Origin: Paguma larvata
Lineage: Eukaryota; Chordata; Mammalia; Carnivora; Viverridae
DNA length: 64,000 bases
NCBI GenBank assembly: GCA_030068075.1
Contig: CM057837.1
Coordinates: 24,911,089-24,975,088, forward strand
Direction of reading: 5' to 3'
Below the pieces are notes generated by a model, which saw only the letters and a list, made by a program, of their open reading frames with translations, did no database searches and was not told the DNA's origin. Position 1 is the first letter of the stretch. Each line of letters begins with the position of its first letter. Shown here piece after piece: positions 21,690 to 32,884 of this stretch. A program made the position numbers and the translations under genes.

Positions 21690-22495
21690 ACAACTAGCAA
21701 TTCTGGGATAATGAGATGTCTTCATTTTGGAAGAAGACAGCATTAGGTCATTATCTCTGACGATATTAGAAAATAATTTCCATGTGTTAAAGACACAACT
21801 GTAAAAAGCAAAACTATAAAACTTCTCAAAAAAAGGCATAGGCAAGTATCATTAAGATAGTGGAGTAGGGACAGATTTTTTTTTTAATGATAGGAAAAGT
21901 ATAAGTTGCAAATAAAGTTCGATGAAGTTGTCTAATTAAAATTATAAATTCTCATGCCAAGAGGCAAGAAAAAACACGAAAAGATAAAAGCAGATGTTGC
22001 AATGCATGTAATTGACAAAATATCAGTAACTAGAATATATATGTAATTCCTATTTAAAAAGGCAAATCTAATAGAAAGATGGGGAAAATAATATGAACAG
22101 GCAATTTTCCAGAGGAAGAAACCTTCATGGTCAATAAATATATTAAAATATTCTCAACCTCTCACATAAATATGCACATTTCAAAATGAAACAGTAATGA
22201 AATATTATCCCACACATCATTAGGACAATTTATAAGCCTGTTCATACCATGTGCTGGTGAAGATGTAGAGAAATAGAAACTCTATATCATTGCTGGTATG
22301 AGTGCTAATCCATAGAAGTGACCACACCAGAGAGCAATTTGACATCTCCTGGTACATTCTCCTCCAGAGAAATTCACATCTGCACACAAGTTATACTTGC
22401 ATGGGTGTTCACCGCAACTCTGTTATTCATAGCATATAAGTGGAAACCATCCCACAGTAGAGGACTGGATAAATAATGTGAGGTCTATTAATCAA
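21690..22495 (+). mobile_element. Old L1 (L1M-type), ORF2 3' region
   Basis: 'actataaaacttctcaaaaa', 'tcataccatgtgctggtga' with 'agatgtagagaaatagaaa', and 'aggactggataaataatgt' follow the order of the ORF2 3' part of old L1 elements. Every frame is closed. It ends before the 3' UTR. Confidence 0.75.
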
Positions 22496-22539
22496 ATGAA
22501 AGTCTAAGCCGGGTCTAGATGGTATCAAAGTGGGTGTAT

Positions 22540-23482
22540 TTCAAAGGCAAATCAAAACACGATGTGATACCACTTCAAACCTATTAAGATGGCTATTATA
22601 AAAAACCAAAACAGGGGTGCCTGGGTGGCTCAGTTGGTTAAACAGCCGACTCTTGGTTTTGACTCAGGTCATGAACTCACGGTTCGTGCGTTCGAATCCC
22701 GCACTGGACTTCATGCTGACAGTGCGGAGCCTGGTTGGGATTCTCTCTCACTCTCTCTCTCTCTCTCTCTCTGCCCCTCCCCTGCTTGCTCTCTCTCTCT
22801 CTCAAAATAAATAAACTTAAAAAAAATAAAAAAACAAAACAAAAATAAAACCAGAAAATAAGTGTTGACTAAGATGTAGAGAAGTTACAACCTTTGTGCA
22901 TTGCTAGTGGGAATGTGAAACAGTACAGCTGCTATTTAAGTTTTGTTACTTCAAAACTTAAATATAGAATTACCATCGGATCCATCAATTCTACTTCTAA
23001 GTACATGCTCATGTGAACTGAAAGCAGAGAGTTGAATAGGTATCTGTATATCCATGTTCAAAGGTGGAAACAGTCCAAACGTCCATCAACAGATGAATGA
23101 AGAAAATGTGGTACATGCATACAATGGAATATTATTCACTCTTAGTAAGGGATGAAATTCTCACACGTGACGACATTTTGACTACATTATGCTCAGTGAA
23201 ATAAGTCACACCAAAAAGTATTGTATGCTTCCACCTGTAGGAATTATATAGAAGGATGGAATTCATAGAGACAGGAAGTAGAACAGAGGTTATGAGGGGT
23301 CGGGAGGAGGGGAGAACGGGGAATTATTTAATAGGGACAGGGCTGCAGTTTGGATGATGAAACTATTCTGTAGATGGTTGATGGTGATGGTTGCACAACA
23401 GCATGAATGTACTTTCTACCACTAAAAATAGTTAAAGTGGTAAATTATATGGTATATCTATTTTATCATAATAATAAAAAGC
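22540..23482 (+). mobile_element. Second old L1 (L1M-type), ORF2 end and 3' UTR, split by a SINE
   Basis: Starts again at 'gatgtgataccacttcaaa', repeating a region already present in the preceding L1, so it is a separate copy. It is interrupted at 22614-22845 by a SINE, then continues to the ORF2 end and a 3' UTR with 'gttgatggtgatggttgca' and 'taaattatatggtatatct'. Confidence 0.8.
22614..22845 (+). mobile_element. SINEC inserted in old L1
   Basis: Plus-strand SINE with the longer head of an older subtype ('gccgactcttggttttgac') and two expanded CT tracts (22747-22771 and 22789-22802). An imperfect duplication, aaaaccaaaaca (22602-22613) and a similar run just after the tail, supports the borders. 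Confidence 0.93.
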
Positions 23483-23485
23483 TAA

Positions 23486-24044
23486 TGAAGGGATTTTAGG
23501 ATCATGAGTGCTGCACTGAGGATATGAGTGCTGGTGTGGGCTTTGTTGATGTTGATCTAATGGGGAATTAACATTCTCCTAGAACCCACCCGGGCGGATG
23601 GAGAACCCGGGGCACTGGGCTCAAAGCCTTTCCCAAAAGCCAGAGGAGCAGAAGGAGGGAGACCCGGGTGGACGGATAGGTCAGAAGGACTCAGGTACTC
23701 GGCCAGCTGGAAAACCTGAAAAGGCAGAAATTGCTGGTCGAGAGGGAATTCCTGGGCTGACACAGAATCAGGCAGCTGTGAATGAGCCATTTGGACTTGA
23801 ACTTTGGGCTACCAGGAAGAGTCTCTTCTTCTGGTCTGTGGATCTTTGATACTTGTTAGGATGGAGGAAGTGGGGAAAGAGGCGGCAGAAGACAGAGTAA
23901 AAAGATAGGGGTTGAGGTCTTGTGTGCTCATTCAGGACCCAGGGGTGGAAGGAGAAAGGGTGAACTGTAAAAAGAGAGCTTGTGCAGGCAGAGGGCAGGA
24001 AGGGGAGAAATGGCAGGAAGGGGAGACTGTCTTATGCAGTTGCA
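23486..24044. other. Unique purine-rich sequence
   Basis: From about 23860 to 24030 the sequence is strongly A/G-biased. An 83-codon plus frame (23598-23849) and a 77-codon minus frame overlap and lack domains. Confidence 0.4.
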
Positions 24045-24170
24045 AGACATACAGTGGAAAGAGAGAGGGCTTTGGAGCCATGCAGACCTGAGTCTAAATT
24101 CACATCCCGCCATTCACAGTCAGTGTAACCTTACTGAGTCTCAGTTTCCATATTCATATGTAGGAAAAAC
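24045..24170 (+). mobile_element. MIR (5' half)
   Basis: 'acatacagtggaaagagag', 'ctttggagccatgcagacc', 'gagtctaaattcacatccc' and 'ttactgagtctcagtttcc' match MIR in order. Confidence 0.85.
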
Positions 24171-25344
24171 ATTTTTTCCCACTTAAGGTTTACAGAAAGA
24201 TGCAGTTCTAGCTGATCTTGCTTCCATGTAACTCAGAAAAATAAATCTAATTATTTAATCAAAGATCTTCTTTGGAATATTGTTCTTGCCTTTTATTTTT
24301 TAAAAATTGTTTGTCTGTCAGCATCTACTCTAATGATTAAACACAGCCTTCTTTTTAGCAAAGTCATGTTGATGTCCTTTTGAAACATGAAAGAGTTGTC
24401 TAATGTTGGAAAACCATAAGGGAAGAGTGTTTTCTACCCCAGATTTTGATCTACACGTCTCGTCTATTCGGTTTTACTTAATTGAAAGATTGTTTCATAC
24501 ATTTTTCTTTTCCTTCATTTCCTATTTTCATTCTTTCTAGTCTCATTTCAGAGCACGCTCAACCATGTCTGCTTCCTAAAGAGATGCTATTCTGTTGGTA
24601 ATCGAGAAAGCTCCAGGTGCAACGCCGTAATCTAATTTCAGGATATTATGAAGAGCATTTAATTCACCATAATTGTGTTTGATTAGAAAAGAATGACTAA
24701 ATCATGGATTGAATCAACTGGGGTGCAACAATTCCAGGGCTTGTTATTAAGAATTTAAATATTATTGGGCAATTCCTTGTGGCTGTTTAACGTGTCTATT
24801 TTCACTTACAACAATGAATCTCCCTGTAAAACTTTCTGTAGGGTAGCATTTTACACTTAATGGGGGACTGGCAAGCTTTATTTGATATAATCACCATAAT
24901 GTCTCAGATGTCTTTCCTTTATTTTCATTTTAAGATTGGAGACATCAAAGCATGAGGCTTGAATGATCTGCCCCAAACTCATTAGTACTGGGTGATTCTT
25001 CATTTGCATATAAGTGGAAACCACGTACCATTTGGCACGTACCATGCCAATACCATTTGTTTTCCCACTTGTCTTCAAGAACTCTGAGAGTTAAGCTATC
25101 TTGCATCCCAGAAACATGGTGTGATTGGTTGTTGTTCAACAATTTCTACAGCAAAAGGAAGGTGAAGGATGCTTCTACTGGATATTGATAACTCTCTTGA
25201 AGTTGTGGCCTTTAAATTATGCCCCATTATAACTCATCCAATCAGCTCTTGATATAATGGAGAGCACCAATGTTATTATTACAAATTATTATCTGTATTG
25301 TGAAATCAATAGCTCTTATTATTTGCATTCTTTTGGCATTGTTG
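24171..25344. other. AT-rich unique sequence, candidate conserved noncoding DNA
   Basis: About 1.2 kb without a recognised repeat. Bases 24540-24900 are dense in TAAT/ATTA cores ('gaagagcatttaattcacc', 'tgtgtttgattagaaaaga', 'catggattgaatcaactgg'), a texture typical of homeobox-bound developmental enhancers. No coding potential. The regulatory reading is inference. Confidence 0.3.
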
Positions 25345-25562
25345 TAAATTGGGGTTTCTGAACCACAGCACTACTGCTATCCTGAGATCTTTCTCGATGG
25401 AGGAGCTGTTCTGAGCACTAGAGGATGTTTAGCAACACTCCTGGCCTCTATCTACTAGGTGCCAATAGCACCCCATCTCCTCAGTTGTGACAACCAAAGA
25501 AGCCTCCAGGCATGGCCAAATACTCCCAGGGTGAAGTCATTCTTAGTCGAGAACCAATGCTG
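25345..25562 (-). mobile_element. MER20 (hAT-Charlie), reverse
   Basis: 'gaggatgtttagcaacact', 'cctggcctctatctactag', 'cagttgtgacaaccaaaga' and 'agtcgagaaccaatgctg' are the reverse complement of MER20. It is near full length and diverged. Confidence 0.82.
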
Positions 25563-26063
25563 TCAATGATATAAGCAACACAAACATTTTATTCTCTTAA
25601 ATTATTGAATCCTCTAAACCCAGGAAGCATTATTAATTACTTAGAAGCACATTTATCTATTGATTCTTGTATCATCAGTAGAAGTCAATTGAGAACTTGT
25701 CCAAGAGAGAGAAACCAAAATCTAGTTAATTCAAACATAACCCCTGGACAAGGTAATTAAAGATATTCTTAACTGGATGTCTTTCCAAAGTCAATACATA
25801 CTAGAGTTTCATCCATCTTAGCCACAGAACATGTTTTCATCTAGTAATCTTCCTTTTTGAGGTCTTGGAAGTGGGAACTGAGAAAACAAATCAAGGTTAA
25901 CATCTTCGGTTATATAATAAAGGTGTTTGATACACATCAACCTGATTACTCCGCACATTTGATCACCCTACCTATCTTCCTTTCTATCATTTGAAAAGCA
26001 ACAATCATTTATGATAAAGAAAAAAGGAGGTAGGCTCTGGAAAAGAAGGCATGAATAGGGAAG
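25563..26063. other. AT-rich unique sequence, no recognised feature
   Basis: Nothing recognised. It ends in the 6-bp target duplication of the LTR that follows. Confidence 0.45.
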
Positions 26064-26069
26064 GGAGGA

Positions 26070-26791
26070 TGTCGTAGACTCTGGGTCTGGAGTTCTCTCT
26101 TGTCCAGCAAGAAAGTGGATCCAGGATTGAAATGTGAGAGAGGCTAATGTCCAGGAGGAGACAAGAGCCCTGAGTAAGGGTCCTTGCTCCATTTTTATTA
26201 GGATCAGAAGGCTTACACGCATGATGGACATGCACAAAGAGACAATGAAAGTGTGAATGTTAACTCATGCGCGTGGGGGGAAGGGAGCTTTGAAGATATG
26301 TGGTGTTAGGGGGTTGGATCAATAGAAAACAAAATCCTGGCGCAGGGCAGGTGGTTGTTTACAGCAGGCATGAGGCGCCGCCTCTCTTTACCTAAACTGA
26401 CCTAGGGGACAAGAAAGAGCATGCTACCTCAGGGTCAACAAGGCACCTTTCTTTTGCTAATTTGCTCAGCTCTTGGCAACTTCCTTAGCGCTGCTGTGGT
26501 CTATAGCACTGTTTACCTGTGTACCTATCTTGGTCCTTCCTTCCTGTGAAAGCAGCTTTCTGCTATTATACTAAGTTGGAGGGTGTTTCTGCCCTGAACA
26601 CCTAATCTTGTTTACCTCATTTTTGATGCTTTCCTCCTAAGGCTTTTCTATTCCTATATCTTTGTCCTATACTGAGGGCCTTTATGCTGTTTACCTAATC
26701 TTGGATGTGTACATGCTGTGGCTTTCTATTTCTTTATGCCTTGTTAAGCCATCAGTGCAAGCTCAGGGAATTCCTAAGCTTATTCCCCACA
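26070..26791 (-). mobile_element. Solo endogenous-retrovirus LTR, probably class II
   Basis: The 722-bp unit has LTR ends TG...CA on both strands (plus strand starts tgtcgtag and ends ccccaca). It is flanked by a perfect 6-bp duplication, ggagga, at 26064-26069 and 26792-26797. A 6-bp duplication is characteristic of class II (betaretrovirus-like) elements. On the minus strand a polyadenylation signal lies about three quarters along, with a CT-rich U5 after it. No gag, pol or env is attached, so the provirus has recombined to a solo LTR. The family is not identified. Confidence 0.85.
26194..26199 (-). promoter_or_regulatory. LTR polyadenylation signal AATAAA
   Basis: Canonical AATAAA on the minus strand inside the LTR at 26070-26791, roughly 130 bp before the LTR 3' end, where the R/U5 part is expected. 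Confidence 0.7.
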
Positions 26792-26939
26792 GGAGGACAA
26801 AACAGTTCAACACAAAATGCCTATTTGTCAGCGCTGTCCAGCACTCGGCTGTGCCCTCCCCATCACTGGGTGTATGCAATCAGGGTTGACGTGTGGAAAG
26901 CAGGAAGAGAACAGGCCAGGCATTTCTGGATTAGAACGC

Positions 26940-27060
26940 TCAGTGGCTGGAACATTAACTCCACTGAGGCTCATCCTATCTGTAAAATGACATAAAAGTC
27001 AGAGATACCACTTACAGAAACCGTGACTTATGCTAAATATTCAGCAAATGGCAGCTTTGT
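26940..27060 (+). mobile_element. MIR (3' half), weak
   Basis: 'ggctcatcctatctgtaaa' followed by 'atgctaaatattcagcaaa' gives a MIR-like 3' end, with strong divergence. Confidence 0.45.
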
Positions 27061-28489
27061 TTCTAATTTCTGTAGAGGCTCATGCTTCTTCTGGAGAGCA
27101 GAGCTGCTTCACTTGCCGATTCTACGCATGACTCCATCCTGATAGATACCCAGGAATCATGGCTATTTAGGATCTGCTTCAAAATGGCTTTATCCATCAC
27201 CGTAAAACAAACATTTCACAATACCCATTAGGTGCATATTCGTATTAACTTTTCCCTGAAACCATCTTTTGCTGTTTCATGGATTAAGAAAAAGAATGAG
27301 CAAGAAGGATAATGGTCAGGGGCTCCATTCGCTGCATCCTGGTTTATGGCAGCAATAAAAGCAGTGTGTTACCCAACCACAGGCATGTCTATTTTTAAGT
27401 AAGCTAAACTTCCCTTACATTATGCAGACCTGCATGGAAATGTGGACTTGAATGTCTGAAAGCATCCTGGGGCTATGTTATGCTGGCTCAGCTTCCCATG
27501 CACATGGAGCTCGGTGGAAGGCAGTGATGGACCAACCACAGGCAAGGACAGAACCCTCTTCTCCTCTTGCTGGAGTGCTTGCCCTCTGTACGACCCCGCA
27601 GGACTGAGAAGGGGCACCAGATGTCAGAACAAAAGACACCGATATGACAGTGTTGGCCATAACTCAGGTCTTACTTAGTCGTCCATCAGAATAGTTGCTA
27701 TTTCAAACTATTTCCGTTCCAAAGAGAATACTTCATCAGTGAGTCTCTGTAGCATGCTGGGACGGGACATAGGCTAGTGGTTTTCAATTCCTTTCACAGT
27801 TAGACAGCCCTTTCTATATATAGAATTTCCCAGGGGACGTTGATCTGGAAGACAAGTGAGAGGAAAGCCCCTATGGTGAAAGTTGGGGTGGAGAACAGGA
27901 GTTTTGAAGTCTGTCCATCCCCAGGATCACCCTGCATGGCTCTTTCTAGAGGCCTGGAGGCATTCTCTTGAACCTCTATGACTCCCAGAATCCAGTTTGA
28001 CAACCAGGGGACACAGCCCTTTCAAATCTCTTTCTTGTTTTAATAGCCTTCTTTGACCACACTCATTTGCTCACAGTGACCTTGCAAGCCCCTCTTGCAC
28101 CAATAGATGATAAGAAATCATCCTCTTGATGATATCTCCCCTGCCAACTAGGTCTTTAGAACCAACGGAATATAACACAGTCCCTGTTCTTAACTCAAAA
28201 GAGTCTTTTAATGATATTTAATATGAGAAGAGTTTTACTTTATGTTGCTCCTGATTCTTTTCCCTGACTTACCATTATTTTCAAAATAGAAATTTGTGGG
28301 GAAGATGGTAATACAGTAGCTACCAGCATTTATAGAAGGAACATCAGGAGATAATTGCTCAATTGATGTTGCCATGATTTTAACTGTCTGGAGAAAAGGC
28401 ACCAGAAGTAGAGATCTGAGTGTGAATAATGGCTCTCCCATCTTTGGGGAGCTGGGGGCTGCTCTTGCAGATACTTGGCCGATCCTGCT
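27061..28489. other. Unique sequence, no recognised feature
   Basis: About 1.4 kb. The frames of 60-96 codons (e.g. 28235-28525 minus, 27420-27617 minus) have no domains and overlap each other. No repeat is recognised. Confidence 0.4.
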
Positions 28490-28555
28490 TAGATTTTGAA
28501 GTGCCTGAAACAGAGTCTGGCACATGGTGGGTGCTCAACACACACTGGCTGAAAA
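28490..28555 (+). mobile_element. L2/MIR 3'-end fragment
   Basis: 'gagtctggcacatggtggg' followed by 'tgctcaacacacactggct' is the shared 3' signature of L2 and MIR. Confidence 0.6.
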
Positions 28556-29969
28556 ACAACAAACCCAGGGCCCCCGAAGCACCCTAGCTTGATAATGCTC
28601 TCCAGCACATGGCTAAAATTTAATTCCAACTTGGCATCACCAGATTTTGCTGACTAACTCTTTTCCCCTCTCTTCTGGCATCCAACCCCCCGCCGAAAAC
28701 AAGAAAGAAATATGAGAGAGGATACATTTGTATTTTTCATTTTCTTCTAGTAGAATGGCTTCTTTTTTTAGACAGTGTAGTACTGGCAGCCATGGACACG
28801 AGTAGATGCTGAAACCAATTAGGGAGATGACATGAAGCAAGACAGAAAAAAATGCAGATTTAATTGAAGAAAGTTGCAATATAAAATCAGGCTGCCAGGC
28901 TTTAAAGTTGTAATTAATTCTCAGAGAAAGGGAAGCCTCATCAAACCACTTTCACAGCCTCCATGGTAGAGTGTTTGCACAACTGCCTGACTCGTTCAAC
29001 CCTTCATTCCTTCAAGGTGCTTTCTTGGGTGTCATCTTCCAATTCGTGATGAATTCTCTTCTCTGGATGACAACTTTAGGATTCCAGGGCTGCAGAGAAG
29101 TTCTTCCCTCTGGAGGTGTTTTTAGCACTCTCTGTTTGAACAATGCCACATCATAAATTCTGCCGAAAGACATGAAATATGATAGTGGACACGATTGGGC
29201 TGGTAACAAGCATCCCAGGCCTCTCTGGGGTCAGAATCAATGGCTTTGTTGGAAACGATGGAAAAACAAACTGTCAACCAGAGAACTAATGATATCAAGC
29301 TTCCGGTCAGGGCAAACATGAACCTACCTGCCGATGAGATAGTGGGCATTCAATAGAGTCACTAAACAGTGAAGAAAATCTGGAGGGGAAGGTAAGGACT
29401 TGAGCAGAGTCTGGAAATTGTTCCCATAGTACCCAGATCTCTCCCAACCCAGCCTCTCTGGTGCCTGAAATCTCATCATTACGCATTCCTACTGCAACTG
29501 TTTTCTCCAGGTATTGTTTTAAAAGGTACAGACTCTGCGAAGGCACCTCCATATCCCAGTGTGAGTTAATCAGATGCCTTTCCTCACTGGCAGCAGAGAT
29601 AGAGGCAAGTGGGAGTTACGAGTGGTAGGACCTTGGTCAAGCCTTTGTTTTTCCTTCTCATTATGGCCTTGCAGCATGTGCTAGGTTGTATGACAATGTT
29701 ATAATGGGGCTCTGCTATACTTCGGGGAGAGCCATTCTCTGCAGACTCTGTTCTCTCTGTAAGGGCAGAGAAAGCAGAAACCTAATTTGCAAGTTCCTTT
29801 CTCAAAATTGCTATTCTCAAGAAGCTCTGCATAGTGAGGAATGTCATATATAATTCTGACTATGTAAGGCAAGGAACCTGTATTGTACAGAAACAAAGGA
29901 GTTGGAGTGTGTACAAAGATGCCCACTTTGGGCAAAAAAATGGGTCTTAAGGCTGCGTGCGGCTCTGCT
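28556..29969. other. Unique sequence; candidate noncoding element at 28780-28970
   Basis: Bases 28780-28970 are TAATTA-rich ('gaaaccaattagggagatg', 'gttgtaattaattctcaga') and repeat-free. The remainder has only short, domain-free frames on both strands. Confidence 0.35.
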
Positions 29970-30317
29970 TGCACATATGACGGGCATATTAATTTTCATT
30001 TCAGAAATGTTATTCCCATTTCTCACCAGGATTTAATGTGCAGTGGATAATGACTTTAACTTTCATTGTTCCTGCCCTTGAGCTTATCCATGAAATAATG
30101 ATTTTCCACGATCCATTTTCTGCTAGCCTGAAGAATTCTTCTGCAAAGTAAACCCTGACACTCTAATTGACCTAGTATATAAGTTTAGGCTTTAGCACAT
30201 TGAAATATTTTACTCAATGAAGAAATGAAAAAGGATGTATCATTTGATATTATTTTATGTATTAATGTTAAGCAATTTCTTTAAAGAATTGACTATTGTC
30301 CTTGTTAATTCTATTAC
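29970..30317. other. AT-rich unique sequence, candidate noncoding element
   Basis: Repeat-free and TAAT-rich ('catattaattttcatttca', 'gacactctaattgacctag'). It ends at the target duplication of the next LTR. Confidence 0.3.
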
Positions 30318-30323
30318 TTATCT

Positions 30324-30836
30324 TGCCGGGGTCCAGTTCCAGCAAATCTAGGGGTCCCCAAAGGATGGACGGTCAGGCAAAAGAAAATGAGAGAGCCACG
30401 AGAGAGATGTAGTCTGATGACCAAGCAGGCAGCCCTGGCAATTCTGGTGTCTTCTCCCTGCTGGTCTCAGTGTCTTTATTTAAAAGGTAGTTTGATCTCT
30501 TTAACAATAATCCATTTTTTACCAGCAAGGTGGCAACCTCCTTAATCCTGTATGTTGATTTCAGGATAATTAACATACAAATTTAGGGTGGGGGGAGAGA
30601 ACAGGGTGTTTCCATCAAAGCCTCGTGCCTCAGTTCCTTCCCCTTTATCTAAATGCCATTAAAGGAAAGAACATTACATTCCTTGGGGCCAAGGAGAGTA
30701 GCTCAAGAAATCGAAGCCTGAAAAAGTATTTAGAAGGAGGTAAGACTAGGCGTCATCTTGGCCAGTGGGAATTCTACTTCAATCTTTTCCACACAGGAAG
30801 GGGTCTCAACCTGTGAGCCCAAAACGGCTCCCAACA
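30324..30836 (-). mobile_element. Solo endogenous-retrovirus LTR, probably class II (second family)
   Basis: A 513-bp unit with TG...CA ends (plus strand starts tgccggggtc and ends ctcccaaca) and a perfect 6-bp duplication, ttatct, at 30318-30323 and 30837-30842. The minus-strand start, 'tgttgggagccg', resembles other class II LTR starts. One AATAAA lies near the R/U5 border. It shares no obvious sequence with the LTR at 26070-26791, so it is another family. There is no internal retroviral sequence; the minus frame 30373-30576 lies wholly inside it. Confidence 0.9.
30475..30480 (-). promoter_or_regulatory. LTR polyadenylation signal AATAAA
   Basis: Canonical AATAAA on the minus strand, about 150 bp before the 3' end of the 513-bp LTR, as expected for R/U5. 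Confidence 0.75.
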
Positions 30837-30866
30837 TTATCTATTTTCTGTTTCTTTTATTTCTGC

Positions 30867-30962
30867 TTTTTTAAGTAAGCTCCATGCCCAACATGAGGTT
30901 CAAACTCATGACCCTGAGATCAAAAGTTGAATTCTTTGCCAACTGAGCCAGCAAGGCACCCC
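30867..30962 (-). mobile_element. Short SINEC (tRNA part only)
   Basis: The reverse complement reads the tRNA-like head and 'catgttgggcatggagctt', then a short A tail. The target duplication tatttctg lies at 30858-30865 and 30963-30970. The first bases of the head are decayed ('ggggtgccttgctggctca'). Confidence 0.88.
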
Positions 30963-30974
30963 TATTTCTGTTCT

Positions 30975-31840
30975 TATCTTTATTTCTTCCTTTCCATGTA
31001 TTTTTGGCTTAATTCACCCACATTTTTCTGGTTTCATCATGTGGAAACTTACCTTCAAAAAGAAGAAAGATTTCAAATCAGTGATCTGAGATGCAAAGCT
31101 ATACATTTCTCTTAAGTCAATTCTTTAGTGGAATCTTTGAATTTAGGATGTGTATGTTTTTATGATCATTTTTCCGTGCACTTGTTTTCTAATTGCTTAG
31201 ATTTCCTCTTGGACCTGTACATTCAGCTGTTTAATTTTCAAACATTTGGTGTCTTTCCAGATATCTTAATGTTATTTATATCAAATTTAACATTTATGTG
31301 ATTCAGAAACACACCTTTAAAGATGTCAATATTTTGACATTCATTGAGACATACTTTATGGCCTAGCACGTGGCCTCTCAAATCTTCCACGTGTTCAAAA
31401 GGGAATGTGTCCTCCACCTTGTTCAGCAAATTCCAGTTAACTTTGTGTACAGTGTTACTCAAATCTTCCCTATCCTTGCTGACTTTTTGCTGCCCTGTAT
31501 TCTGTTGGTTACTGAGAGAGGGGGCGTTCAAATATCCAGCTGTATCTATTTCTCTCTTTAACACTGTTATTTTTTTCTTTGGGGATTTTGAATTTCTCTA
31601 AATATTTTGTGTTGATTTTGAAGACCAAATACATCCTGTATTGTTATGCATCCTGATGAACTGACCGTTTATCACCATAAGATGCTTCTCTTCATCTCTG
31701 CTGATGGCTCTCTCCTTGAAATTTATTTTGACTGGTATTAATATAGCCACTTCAGCTTTCTTATTCTTTGCCTTTTATATCTTTTTCCATCCTTTTTCTT
31801 TCAGCCTATCAGGTCTTTAAAGTGCATTTTTTAGACACTA
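30975..31840 (-). mobile_element. Old L1 ORF2 fragment
   Basis: Reverse-strand sequence corresponding to the ORF2 region between endonuclease and RT: 'gagacatactttatggcct', 'agtgttactcaaatcttcc', 'aatatagccacttcagctt' and 'ctttttccatcctttttct' in order. Frames are closed on the coding strand. The 108-codon minus frame (31238-31564) carries only degraded similarity. Confidence 0.8.
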
Positions 31841-31844
31841 AAAC

Positions 31845-32050
31845 AATTTTTTAATGTTTATATATTTTTGAGAGAGAGACAGAGCGTGGAGAGGGGAGGG
31901 GCAGAGAGAGAGGCTGACACAGAATCTGAAGCAGGCTCCAGGCTCTGAGCTGTCAGCACAGAGCCCAGCATGGGCTTAAACTCACAAACTATGAGATCAT
32001 GACCTGAGCTGAAGTCAGACACTTAACTGACCAAGCTGCCCAGGTGCCCC
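31845..32050 (-). mobile_element. SINEC, full length
   Basis: Minus-strand copy with a recognisable head and body. It abuts the L1 fragment, and a T run of 14 follows its head side (32059-32072). I cannot define a clear target duplication. Confidence 0.92.
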
Positions 32051-32074
32051 TTTACACATTTTTTTTTTTTTTGT

Positions 32075-32884
32075 CATAGCCTAAGAAGGAAAAAACCATG
32101 AAAATTATTAGATGTCTTATGATAAAGGAAGAGTTTATGAATGGTATTATGGACAGGTAACTATAATCCAAATATTAGTTTCACGACTTCAGGCAAGTGA
32201 TTGGTTAAAAATATCATTCCCCCGTAATTTGTCCGTTGCTCAGCTCCCCCAGATCCTGTTGACAGCTGTCTCTTAAACAAGAGGAATATGAGACTGTCAG
32301 AGACAGTTTGGGTTGCCGATGTTCCGTCTTGCAATAATAACACCATTTGAACGAAATGAGATTGTAACTGTTTGCCTCTAACTCTGAACAATCCCCATCA
32401 TTCTGCAGGATCTCTGAGGGTCTGCCAACAGTGGTTTGATGATGCTCACCAAAGCACTTCTCATGAGAGCTGAGATACAAGAAGGAAGAACACAGCAAGT
32501 ATTTCACTCTCAACAATAGGTGCCTTGAAATTAAACAGTCTCTAGCTGTTAGATGACTCTAGCCATCACCAATGCGTCCAGCCTAATCTTTCAAATTACT
32601 AGACTGAATCCTCTACAGAGCCAGAAAAATATGAACACCCAAATAATAGTCATTATGATAGAGATTATCACACTCTGCATTTACTGTTATCTGAACTTCT
32701 CTGCTTTGTGCCTAAGATTTACACTTGCTTTTCACAGTAAGTATTGGGGTCGATTTGAAGCCTGGAAGTGTCTTTGAAAGACTTATTTCTTGTATAATCT
32801 TCAAATATTTTGCCAAAGTCCTATAGGGTGGCGGTAAGAGAGTCAAAGGTGTTTTTCCTGTCTTGGAAAGGACCCCAAACGACT
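32075..32884. other. Unique sequence, no repeat recognised
   Basis: Contains the near-palindrome tgacagctgtct at 32260-32271, a TGIF/MEIS-type site, in otherwise repeat-free DNA. Two overlapping minus frames (32161-32391 and 32214-32516) have no domains. Confidence 0.35.

Noticed and set aside
26070..30836. Two LTRs as the ends of one provirus
   Set aside because: They share no sequence, each has its own 6-bp duplication, and no gag, pol or env lies between them.
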